DNA of 64,000 bases from Aerococcus urinae. GTDB lineage: Bacteria > Bacillota > Bacilli > Lactobacillales > Aerococcaceae. Shown here one piece after another: positions 49,855 through 58,165 of the stretch. How positions within the stretch are numbered: position 1 is the first letter of the stretch; each line of letters begins with the position of its first letter. Location: the NCBI RefSeq assembly GCF_001543175.1, contig NZ_CP014161.1, forward strand, positions 1,302,001 to 1,366,000. The letters are read 5' to 3'. Made by a program: the position numbers and the translations under genes. Below the pieces are notes generated by a model, which saw only the letters and a list, made by a program, of their open reading frames with translations, was not told the origin of the DNA and made no database searches.

Positions 49855-52050
49855 TTAATCATCTTTATGCCGGTTAGTTAAAAACCGGGTCATCCGTCTG
49901 AAAAAATTAGGTGAAGACGGGGTGATGCGCATGACGCTTTCGTTCCGCCGACTTTCAGCTTCTTGCATCATTTGTTCTTGGGAATTAATGGCCTTATCGC
50001 CGGATTTAACATGGCGATAGACTCCATCACTACCTAGTTCTCTGGCTTTTTGATTATCGGCTAATTCGACTTCTAAGAAGTGAATGATTTGGGCTTCAAT
50101 ATCTTGATCAATAATAGGAAATTCAATTTCCACCCGGCGGATCATATTTCTGGTCATCATATCCGCAGAAGATAGGAAGACATGTTTCTGACCATTGCGG
50201 TAGAAGTAATAGATCCGGCTGTGTTCTAAGAAACGGCCCACGATCGAGCGGACCCGAATATTTTCCGATAAGCCTTCGACTTGGGGACGTAAACAACAGA
50301 TTCCCCGGATAATCAAATCAATTTGCACCCCAGCCTGGCTAGCCTCATAGAGCTTTTTGATTAGGGGTTTATCGGTTAGTGAGTTCATCTTAGCAATAAT
50401 ACGTCCATTACCGTATTTCTTCTGATTTTCAATCTCTTCATCGATATAATCAGTCAGAGAATCCCGAATGGCAAAAGGCGAAACATGGAGGGCCTCATAA
50501 TCAGGCACTTCACTATAGCCGCTCAGGAAGTTAAAGAACTTGGACCCATCGCTAGTTAAGGCTTCATTAGTCGATAAGATCCCCATATCCGTGTATTGTT
50601 TAGCCGTTTTGTCATTGTAGTTCCCGGTTCCTAGGTGGATATAACGTTGGATTTTTCCAGCTTCCCGTCTCACCACCAGGGTAATTTTACTGTGGGTTTT
50701 GAGTTCACTTAAACCATAAAGGACATGGCAGCCGGCATCTTCGAGTTCTCTAGCCCAGTGGACATTATTCTCTTCGTCAAAGCGAGCTTTCAGTTCCACC
50801 AAGACGGTGACTTCCTTGCCATTTTCCGCTGCCTTCTTCAAGGACTTAACGATCGGCGAATGCTTGGATACCCGGTAGAGGGTCATCTTGATAGCGACTG
50901 TTTTCGGGTCCGAAGCCGCATGGTCGACAAAGGACAAGATCGGTTTGAAGGAGTCGTAAGGATGGTGGAAGAATAAGTCTCCCTTTTTAACAAGTTGGTA
51001 GAGGTTTTCGCCGTGGTAGTTGGGATATTCTACCGGTTCAAAATCGGGATACTTCCATTCGGGGTGGTCTTCACTAATATCATCAACCAGGTCAAATAAG
51101 AAGGTCAGATCAAGGGGACCGTTAATAGGATAAAGGCCTTCTTCTGGCACCTTCAAATAGGGTTGGACGGTCGCTAAGAAATCTTCATTATTGTGGTCAT
51201 TCGAACTCTCCCAGCGGGTATCCCATTCAATCCGAACGGTTTTCCCGTGTAGGCGGTTTTTAACATGGTCTTCCATCACATCCAAGAGGTCCATAACATC
51301 ATCTTCATTTAATTCAAAGTCAGCGTTCCGGGCAATCCGAAATGGAATCCGACGTTTAATGGTGTAACCCTTGAAGAGTGCATTTAGTCCATGGATGACG
51401 ACATCTTCTACTAAAACATAGGCCTTCCCCTCACCATCATCTAAAGTGAGATAACGCTTGAGTAGGGTCGGAATAGGAACAACAGCAATATAGGAATTCT
51501 GATCCTTCTCTAATTCCACTAAAATATTCAAGGCATGGTTTTTCAAGTGTGGGAAAGGTCGGTAGGCATCAATACCAATAGCCGTTAAGGTGGGCAAAAT
51601 CAGTTCTTCAAACTGCTCTTTTACTTGTGCTTTTTGAACTTCATTGAGATCAGCTACTGATTTAAGGTGGTAACCCTTTTCATCCAACAATTCTACCATG
51701 TCGTGGTAGCGGGCATATTGGGCTTCCACATTTCGCGTATTACGGTCATGAATACCTTGCATTAACTGCTTAGGTGACATTTGGGTTTTGTTTTCAGCCA
51801 CTTGAACGCCATCAAGGTATTGATTATAAACCCCTGCAAAACGAACCATAATAAACTCATCTAAGTTAGAGCTGACAATCCCTAAAAAATTTAATTGTTC
51901 TAACAAGGGATTGTTGGGATCACTGGCTTCTTCAACGCAACGATAGTTAAAATCTAACCAACTCAGCTCCCGATTATAATAATAATGAGCAGCTGAGTTT
52001 TCAGCCTGCAAGGATTGGGTATTTTTTTGATTATTGCTAGTGGTTGACAT
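49855..52050 (-). CDS. ppk: polyphosphate kinase 1
   Basis: A 731-residue enzyme that polymerises the gamma-phosphate of ATP into polyphosphate. Seen: the N-terminal YYNRELSWLDFNYRCVEEA, the conserved KMTLYRVSKHSPIV, VLVELKARFDEENNVHWA, the autophosphorylated His region LKTHSKITLVVRREAG and RYIHLGTGNYN, and the second catalytic His in FLEHSRIYYFYRNG. The length is close to that of family members. It lies upstream of ppx only in the sense of sharing its direction: ppx is encoded before it on the same strand, 148 bp apart, so synthesis and breakdown are linked. Shine-Dalgarno GGAGGAGAG. Confidence 0.96.
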   Translation of the reverse strand: MSTTSNNQKNTQSLQAENSAAHYYYNRELSWLDFNYRCVEEASDPNNPLLEQLNFLGIVSSNLDEFIMVRFAGVYNQYLDGVQVAENKTQMSPKQLMQGIHDRNTRNVEAQYARYHDMVELLDEKGYHLKSVADLNEVQKAQVKEQFEELILPTLTAIGIDAYRPFPHLKNHALNILVELEKDQNSYIAVVPIPTLLKRYLTLDDGEGKAYVLVEDVVIHGLNALFKGYTIKRRIPFRIARNADFELNEDDVMDLLDVMEDHVKNRLHGKTVRIEWDTRWESSNDHNNEDFLATVQPYLKVPEEGLYPINGPLDLTFLFDLVDDISEDHPEWKYPDFEPVEYPNYHGENLYQLVKKGDLFFHHPYDSFKPILSFVDHAASDPKTVAIKMTLYRVSKHSPIVKSLKKAAENGKEVTVLVELKARFDEENNVHWARELEDAGCHVLYGLSELKTHSKITLVVRREAGKIQRYIHLGTGNYNDKTAKQYTDMGILSTNEALTSDGSKFFNFLSGYSEVPDYEALHVSPFAIRDSLTDYIDEEIENQKKYGNGRIIAKMNSLTDKPLIKKLYEASQAGVQIDLIIRGICCLRPQVEGLSENIRVRSIVGRFLEHSRIYYFYRNGQKHVFLSSADMMTRNMIRRVEIEFPIIDQDIEAQIIHFLEVELADNQKARELGSDGVYRHVKSGDKAINSQEQMMQEAESRRNESVMRITPSSPNFFRRMTRFLTNRHKDD

Positions 52051-52198
52051 ACTGCACTCTCCTCCATTTTAATGCACAAGTAATACGACAATGTCGATAA
52101 AAACAGTTAGAAATTATGTGTCAAATCGATGATTAGACGCCAGTAAGAAGGTTAGCCAGCCAGGATTAGTCTATTCAATTAAAATTAACTTTTAACAC

Positions 52199-53761
52199 TT
52201 ACTCATCAAGACTATCCAGGGGAATAAACTCTAAACTTAAGCTTCCATCCAAGGCCCGGCTGAGATGTTTCTTATGGCGGTTGGCCCGGTATTTTTCGGT
52301 AATTATAGGCTCTGTGTGATAGATTTTCAACAAGTAATTGTTATCTTCATCACGTTCTAAGCGTAATTTTTTGACTGGATCAGTTTTGGAGTAATTTAAG
52401 GCTTGGGCAAAGCGAATCATTCCGCCCACTTTCATTAAGTGGTCTTCTTCTTCCTCACTAAACCAATCCTTAAAATTAGTCATATAAAGTTGGAAGAGCG
52501 ACCGGTTCTTATAGGAAGACAAGAGCGCTAAACGTACCCGGTCCAAATGAGAAAAGCCGAGGAGATTAGTGTTAGAGAGCAGGTAGAAGGTGTGTTGGGA
52601 ATCGGCCTCCCGACTGACAAAACTAGCAAAGCGATAGAGGTAGGCCGCAAATTCGATCATTTCTCTTTCTTCATCATCAAAAGTAAATTGATCCAAATCA
52701 CACATTTGTTGGTAAAGACTCAAACAAAGATCAACGTGTTGCTGGGTCCCCGCTGAGTTAAAGGGCAGGTCATGGGCAATTTTTCTGGTGGAACGCAGGC
52801 GGATAAGCTGGGTATCAATCGGGGTATTATAATTCTTATTAATATCCTCTAAGATAATCCCTTCCCGCAAACCTTGGGTAGAAACTGTGAAATTTTTCGC
52901 CTTCGACAATTTGAAGAGTTCAATAAAGGCAATCAAAGCTGGTACGATCAAATCCGTCCGCTCAGTACTCAAACCTTCAATATCATCCAAATCCTTAGGC
53001 TTGGTGTCTAAAACCATATCCAAGGTTTCTTCTAAATCATCTAAAGTCATCTGATAACCATGGAGCCCCGCAATCGGATAATTATGCATACGCTGATGCA
53101 TTTCGGCCACATTACGTACTGAGCCTCCAATCCCAATTAAAGGCAACTTAGCCTTCTTGATCCAGGGTTCTTGCTTAAATTGACTGCGGATATAATCCCT
53201 CGCCGCTTCAATAGCTTCTTCATCATTATGGTCCTTATTCTTAAAAAAGCGTTCACGAATATAGACCACACCGAAGGGAAAGCTATGAAAGGTATCCATG
53301 GCCTTGTCTTGGTACTTGGTTACCTCACAAGATCCCCCACCGATATCAATGGTAAGCGCATCAGGAATAGTAATGGCATGCATGACGGCATACTGGCCAA
53401 AGCGAGCTTCTTCTTCCTCAGAAATAATCCCAATAGTGATGCCGGTTTTTTCTTTGACACGGTCGATAATTTCTTCTTGGTTAGCCGATTGCCGGACGGC
53501 TGCCGTAGCCAGGGCTTTAATTTCATCCACTTTAAAGTTTTTGATAATGGTCGCAAAGTCATCTAAGGCAGTAATTAAGCGTTGAATACCCGTATCACTC
53601 ATATATTTTTTATCATCTTTTTCAATGAGGTATTGGCTCAATTGTGACGGCACTTTGACGTTTTGAAGTTCTTCAAAATTATACCAGTCATCAATCCCGT
53701 AGATAACCAGACGGATGGTGTTTGACCCAATATCAATAATCGCTTTTCGCTCTTGAAACAT
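52199..53761 (-). CDS. ppx: exopolyphosphatase / guanosine pentaphosphatase (Ppx/GppA)
   Basis: A 520-residue ASKHA-fold hydrolase that removes terminal phosphate from polyphosphate or pppGpp. Seen: phosphate-1 loop IIDIGSNTIRLVIYG at the N-terminus, TIDIGGGSCEVTKY for phosphate-2, and PLIGIGGSVRNVAEMHQ. The C-terminal half (about 310-520) is the HD-like helical domain usual for long Ppx proteins. I start at 53761 behind AGGAAGGAC; a longer frame to 53812 lacks conservation. Located directly upstream of ppk on the same strand. Confidence 0.93.
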   Translation of the reverse strand: MFQERKAIIDIGSNTIRLVIYGIDDWYNFEELQNVKVPSQLSQYLIEKDDKKYMSDTGIQRLITALDDFATIIKNFKVDEIKALATAAVRQSANQEEIIDRVKEKTGITIGIISEEEEARFGQYAVMHAITIPDALTIDIGGGSCEVTKYQDKAMDTFHSFPFGVVYIRERFFKNKDHNDEEAIEAARDYIRSQFKQEPWIKKAKLPLIGIGGSVRNVAEMHQRMHNYPIAGLHGYQMTLDDLEETLDMVLDTKPKDLDDIEGLSTERTDLIVPALIAFIELFKLSKAKNFTVSTQGLREGIILEDINKNYNTPIDTQLIRLRSTRKIAHDLPFNSAGTQQHVDLCLSLYQQMCDLDQFTFDDEEREMIEFAAYLYRFASFVSREADSQHTFYLLSNTNLLGFSHLDRVRLALLSSYKNRSLFQLYMTNFKDWFSEEEEDHLMKVGGMIRFAQALNYSKTDPVKKLRLERDEDNNYLLKIYHTEPIITEKYRANRHKKHLSRALDGSLSLEFIPLDSLDE

Positions 53762-53887
53762 GACATAGTCCTTCCTATTATAAAAATGCCAAGGACTCTC
53801 CTTGAAATTCAATTTTATTATAACGAATCACAGCCCCTGGCTCAATTATTTACCTTCTTAAAGTACAATTTGAGTTACTTAGAAAAC

Positions 53888-54460
53888 TTAAATGGCCTTA
53901 ATCATATGATAATGCGGATGTCCCCCAATAATCAATTCCGAAATGGTTTCAAAGCCTAGGCGTTGGTAAAGCGTCAGGGCGCGTTGGTTATGGAAGTCCA
54001 CATTTAAGGAAAGCTTGTGGTAATTTTTTTCACGGCCGACTTGGCCTAGATGGGCGATTAATCGACGGGCATAGCCCTTGCCCTCTTCTCCCTGCTTGGT
54101 CGCTAAGGAATCCAGGTAGAATTCATCCACTAAGGCTTCTGTTTCAGCATAGCTTCTGGGGATTTGATCAAGGGAGTAGCCCATTTCCAGCATGGTGGTT
54201 TCCAGGGGGCTCTCAATAATAGGATCCAAGACGCCTGGATAAGCATAAGCTACAGCGACTAATTGGTCGGCTTCAAAGACCCCATAGCCGTGAGCGTATC
54301 CGTAACGGTAATAGGGTTTCTTCATGGCTTGAGCGATAATTTTGCCACTAGTCTCCCAACCATATTCATTAATTAAAGGTTCATCTAAGTGCTCTAAAAT
54401 CACCTTAATCACCTGGTAGCTGGCCTGGGTATCCGATACTTTTAACTGTCTAATTTCCAT
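53888..54460 (-). CDS. GNAT family N-acetyltransferase
   Basis: A 190-residue acetyltransferase. Motif A is at EGKGYARRLIAHLGQVGREK and motif B at KLSLNVDFHNQRALTLYQRLGFE. It starts 126 bp upstream of ppx on the same strand. The substrate is unknown. Start ATG behind GGGGAAAA. Confidence 0.83.
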   Translation of the reverse strand: MEIRQLKVSDTQASYQVIKVILEHLDEPLINEYGWETSGKIIAQAMKKPYYRYGYAHGYGVFEADQLVAVAYAYPGVLDPIIESPLETTMLEMGYSLDQIPRSYAETEALVDEFYLDSLATKQGEEGKGYARRLIAHLGQVGREKNYHKLSLNVDFHNQRALTLYQRLGFETISELIIGGHPHYHMIKAI

Positions 54461-54581
54461 AAATAATTTTCCCCTTTATCCAAATTTTTGTCCTCTTGCT
54501 TTAGTATAGACAAGCCTGGCCGAGTCTGCAAATCTCCTTATCTGAATTGAATGATCTGAAAAAATGCTCCCTATAAAGTAA

Positions 54582-54618
54582 AAAAATCCAAGGCTTGTAA
54601 AAACAACACTTGGATTTT
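54582..54618 (-). terminator. terminator of the DUF4230 gene
   Basis: AATCCAAG/CTTGGATT stem followed on the minus strand by a T-run. Confidence 0.85.
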
Positions 54619-54628
54619 TCATCAGTCT

Positions 54629-55222
54629 TTAATGAACATTGATCGTATAGTTTTCCTGAATGGTAGGATCCATATTTAATATTTCTTTAATGGTCCTTTC
54701 GGTATTTTGCTTGGCAGCTTCCAATAGGCCCTTGTCTTTGGCTTCTTCTTCCGAGGCTTTCTTTTGTTCATTGGTGAAATTAGCATAGTCATCTACTGTC
54801 ATTTTATTGAAGATCGAGGCTTCTTCATCAAAGACCTTGACCGAATCGCTATCGATATCATGAGAGAGAATCTTCACCTCAGGCAATGTGACATCAATAG
54901 TTTGGTCTTGAACCTTGACATCAATAGCGCTGAGATCGATTCCGACATGGATCACCCCGTCATAGGAAACAATAAATTTTTTCGTGGTAAAAGGTAGCTT
55001 CCAGTTATAGAATTTTCTTTGATTTTCAAAGGATGCCGTATTGGTGTAGAAATATTTGGTTGTGGTTAACTCCTTAGCTTGTTCTAGGCGGTTACCCACT
55101 AATTCCGAAGTAATTTCTGTTTGGCTATCCTGCTTACCGAGATAGTGACCGCCAATAAAGGCAGCGGCTAATAGTCCTAAGATGATCACTAGGACCCCTA
55201 AAAATTTCTTAAATCGTCGCAT
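54629..55222 (-). CDS. DUF4230 domain protein, membrane-anchored
   Basis: 197 residues. A basic start (MRRFKKF) and membrane span (LGVLVIILGLLAAAFIGGHYLG) are followed by an extracytoplasmic DUF4230-like domain with the family's ELTTTKYFYTN, FIVSYDGVIHVGIDL and VDVTLPEVKILSHDID segments. Function is unknown across the family. Start behind AAAAGAGGAAAA. It is upstream of the GNAT gene and has its own terminator. Confidence 0.8.
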   Translation of the reverse strand: MRRFKKFLGVLVIILGLLAAAFIGGHYLGKQDSQTEITSELVGNRLEQAKELTTTKYFYTNTASFENQRKFYNWKLPFTTKKFIVSYDGVIHVGIDLSAIDVKVQDQTIDVTLPEVKILSHDIDSDSVKVFDEEASIFNKMTVDDYANFTNEQKKASEEEAKDKGLLEAAKQNTERTIKEILNMDPTIQENYTINVH

Positions 55223-55299
55223 AGTTTTCCTCTTTTCTGATAATCATTATAGCAAAAAGTCAGCCAATAGCACTTTTTTAAGCTTCCTTAACCCTATAG

Positions 55300-55335
55300 T
55301 TATAAAAAGCCCTTACCTTGGGGCAAGGGCTCATA
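55300..55335 (-). terminator. terminator of pta
   Basis: AGCCCTTGCC/GGTAAGGGCT stem followed on the minus strand by TTTTTATAA. Confidence 0.88.
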
Positions 55336-55358
55336 TTTATCGTGATCTCTTCTTAGTC

Positions 55359-56357
55359 TTAGTTTTCGTTTAAGCCTGCTTGTAAGGCAGTAACGATAGC
55401 TAACTTGTAGGCATCTTCTTCGTTACAGCCGCGTGATAAGTCATTTACTGGTTTAGCCATTCCTTGTAGGATAGGTCCAATCGCTTCAAAGCCACCGAGG
55501 CGTTGAGCAATCTTGTAGCCAATATTCCCGGATTGAATTTCTGGGAAAATAAGCACTTTAGCATGACCAGCTACTTTTGAACCAGGGGCTTTCTTTTCCC
55601 CAACAGCTGGAACCAGAGCCGCGTCAAATTGTAATTCACCGTCAACGTTAAAGTCTTCCGGTGCATTTTCTTGAGCAATCTTCGTAGCTTGGGCAGCTTT
55701 TTCTTGTTCTGGAGAAGAAGCTGAACCTTTAGTTGAGAATGACAAGAAGGCAATATCCGGTTCCACATCAAATAATTTAGCGGTTTCCCCTGTCACTAGT
55801 CCAATTTCCGCTAAGGTTTCAGCGTCTGGACTAATGGTGATGGCACAGTCCCCCATCATGTATTTTTCTTCACTGCCATCTTCTTTTGGACGGGTCAATA
55901 GGAAAGCACCAGAGACGTTTTTTACCCCGGCCTTAGTCTTGATGATTTGTAAAGCAGGACGTACGGTATCACCAGTTGCATGGGCAGCCCCTGAAACTAA
56001 ACCGTCACTTTTACCCATGTAAACTAACATGGTACCAAAGTAGTTGACGTCTTTAAGCATTTCACGTGCTTGTTCTTCAGTGGCCTTGCCTTTACGACGT
56101 TCAACAAAAGCTTGGACCATTTCTTCATAAGCATCATAGTTATCAGGATCTACGATTTCAATTCCAGATAAATCAATGCCGCGGTCTTTAGCTTGAGAAT
56201 GAATTTCATCAGGGTTACCCACTAAAATAGGAACTAAGAGGTCATCAGCTTTTAAGCGAGCTGCAGCCCCTTGAATCCGTTCATCAGTAGCTTCTGGAAA
56301 AACGATACGTGTTTGTTTCCCTTTAATTTTTGCTTTTAATTCATCAAATAAAGCCAT
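55359..56357 (-). CDS. pta: phosphate acetyltransferase
   Basis: A 332-residue enzyme that interconverts acetyl-CoA and acetyl phosphate. It is the short, single-domain Pta/EutD type of Gram-positives. Seen: KQTRIVFPEATDERI at the N-terminus, DGLVSGAAHATGDTVRPALQIIKT, the FLLTRP segment, YMMGDCAITISPDAETLAEI, and the C-terminal AGHAKVLIFPEIQSGNIGYKIAQRLGG. With pyruvate oxidase in the same window, it links acetyl phosphate to acetyl-CoA. Start ATG behind GGAGGTAG. Confidence 0.96.
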   Translation of the reverse strand: MALFDELKAKIKGKQTRIVFPEATDERIQGAAARLKADDLLVPILVGNPDEIHSQAKDRGIDLSGIEIVDPDNYDAYEEMVQAFVERRKGKATEEQAREMLKDVNYFGTMLVYMGKSDGLVSGAAHATGDTVRPALQIIKTKAGVKNVSGAFLLTRPKEDGSEEKYMMGDCAITISPDAETLAEIGLVTGETAKLFDVEPDIAFLSFSTKGSASSPEQEKAAQATKIAQENAPEDFNVDGELQFDAALVPAVGEKKAPGSKVAGHAKVLIFPEIQSGNIGYKIAQRLGGFEAIGPILQGMAKPVNDLSRGCNEEDAYKLAIVTALQAGLNEN

Positions 56358-56444
56358 TTCTCTACCTCCATAAATTATTAGATTCTAATTTTAGTTTACC
56401 ATAAAATGAGCGTTTCTAATAATCATATGCAAACAGTACAAAGA

Positions 56445-56517
56445 AAAGAGCGCCTCTTAGTCTAGGCCGTCCTTTAAGACTAGGCCAGCACTAAGGCGCT
56501 CCCTTCTCTTATTTCTA
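56445..56517 (-). terminator. terminator of the alanine symporter gene
   Basis: GAGCGCCTTAGT / ACTAAG-AGGCGCTC arms with an inner TGGCC/GGCC stem, followed on the minus strand by TTTTCTTTG. Confidence 0.82.
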
Positions 56518-56519
56518 GA

Positions 56520-57935
56520 TTATTGCCAGAAATCCAATTTTTGTGGATCAAGACCAATATCCTTGGCTCTAAAGACTGGATTTTTACCCGCCTTTCTTTG
56601 CTTATGGTAATCATTTAAAGCCGCTATAGCCTGCTTACTTAAAAGTAAAATGGCCGGTAAGTTAATTAAAGCCATCAGGGCCATTAGAATATCTGCAGTC
56701 ATCCAGGCCAAAGACGATTCTTGTAAAGCTCCTAAGAAGACCACCAGAATGAAAAAAATTCTAAAGAGACGCATGATCCCAGGTCTTGGCGTGCCTTTAA
56801 AGATATAAGCAATATTATTATCCACGTAATATAAGTTCCCAATTAGAGTTGTAAAGCCAAAAAGCATGAGTGACACCGTAATAAAGATGTTTCCAAAGTT
56901 TCCAAAGACGGTAGCAAGGGAAGCTTGGACGTAAGCCGCTCCAGATAATTCTTCTGCAGGAGTTATTCCTGAACTTAAACACATGAAGGCGGTTGCTGAA
57001 CAAATTAACAAGGTATCAATAAAGACCGAAATCATTTGTACCAGCCCTTGTTTAACCGGATGGGACACATGGGCTGAGGCCGCTGCATTAGGGGCTGAAC
57101 CGATCCCTGCCTCATTAGAAAAGAGACCACGTTTGATTCCATACATCATACTAGACCCAGCAATCCCTGAAAAGATGGCCTTGAAGTTAAAGGCATCCTT
57201 AAAAATTAAAGTAAAGATGGTGGGCAGGTAATTCAAGTTAAAGAGGATCATAATCAAAGCGACCCCAACATAAATGGTCCCCATAAAGGGAACTAAAAAA
57301 CTAGTGAAGGAAATAATCCGTTTGCCTCCACCCAAGATACAATAGCCGGTCACCAAAGCCAAGACCCCACCAACAATTAAAGGCGTCCATTGAGCATGAT
57401 AGAAGTCATAGACTTGAAAGGAGTCTTGTAAATTATAGGCAGCCAGCATATTGAAACCCACTGCGTAAGTCAAAATTAAAAACACGGAAAAGATAATGCC
57501 TAAGCCCCGATTATGGAGGGCCGTTTCAATGTAATGGGAGGGGCCCCCATAAGAATCCCCAGTTGGCGTCTTCTTCTTGTAAATTTGAGCTAGGGTAGAT
57601 TCAATAAAGGCCGAAGAACCACCAATAATAGCCACTAGCCACATCCAAAAGACCGCCCCATAGCCGCCCAAACAAATCGCTGTTGAGACACCGACAATAT
57701 TCCCAGTCCCCACCCGTGAAGCCGTTGAAACCATTAAGGCCTGGAATGAGGAAACCGAATCTTCTTTTTCGGGTTTTTCCATAATTACCCCAATTGCTTC
57801 CTTAAAGTCTCTAATTTGAACCCCCTTAGTGCGGAAGGTAAAATAAAGACCAATTCCCAAAAGCAAGACAATTAAAATCGGGTAATAAAGGACATTGCTG
57901 ATTGGTGTCAGAAAATTAATCAGTTGTTCAGTCAC
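56520..57935 (-). CDS. sodium:alanine/glycine symporter (AGCS family)
   Basis: A 471-residue integral membrane protein with about eleven spans that imports alanine or glycine with Na+. AGCS signatures: FQALMVSTASRVGTGNIVGV, GGYGAVFWMWLVAIIGGSSAFIESTLAQIYK and GIKRGLFSNEAGIGSAPNAAASAHV. The start is GTG at 57935 with AAGGAG 9 nt upstream. The promoter is TTGCTA (58002-58007), 17 nt, TAATCT (57979-57984). Monocistronic. The precise amino acid cannot be read. Confidence 0.93.
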   Translation of the reverse strand: MTEQLINFLTPISNVLYYPILIVLLLGIGLYFTFRTKGVQIRDFKEAIGVIMEKPEKEDSVSSFQALMVSTASRVGTGNIVGVSTAICLGGYGAVFWMWLVAIIGGSSAFIESTLAQIYKKKTPTGDSYGGPSHYIETALHNRGLGIIFSVFLILTYAVGFNMLAAYNLQDSFQVYDFYHAQWTPLIVGGVLALVTGYCILGGGKRIISFTSFLVPFMGTIYVGVALIMILFNLNYLPTIFTLIFKDAFNFKAIFSGIAGSSMMYGIKRGLFSNEAGIGSAPNAAASAHVSHPVKQGLVQMISVFIDTLLICSATAFMCLSSGITPAEELSGAAYVQASLATVFGNFGNIFITVSLMLFGFTTLIGNLYYVDNNIAYIFKGTPRPGIMRLFRIFFILVVFLGALQESSLAWMTADILMALMALINLPAILLLSKQAIAALNDYHKQRKAGKNPVFRAKDIGLDPQKLDFWQ

Positions 57936-57978
57936 TGAAGTCAGCTCCTTTTTATCAATTAAAAGTTTTTACCTTACT

Positions 57979-58007
57979 AGATTAGCGAAAAGTCCGATAA
58001 ATAGCAA
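57979..58007 (-). promoter_or_regulatory. promoter of the alanine symporter gene
   Basis: TTGCTA (58002-58007), 17-nt spacer, TAATCT (57979-57984) on the minus strand. Confidence 0.6.
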
Positions 58008-58059
58008 TGGTTTTTTGTAATGATTTTTGACATCGTTTTAAATTTAAATCTCTTCACAA

Positions 58060-58092
58060 AAAAAGAACCTTGACTTATCAAGGTTCTTTAAA
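58060..58092 (-). terminator. terminator of pheST
   Basis: AAAGAACCTTGA / TCAAGGTTCTTT stem followed by seven T on the minus strand. Confidence 0.92.
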
Positions 58093-58165
58093 GATAGTCT
58101 TTATTACTAATGTCAGCTTAACTGCCACACACTTGGCACTTGCTTAGCAGCTAACTGATTGAATC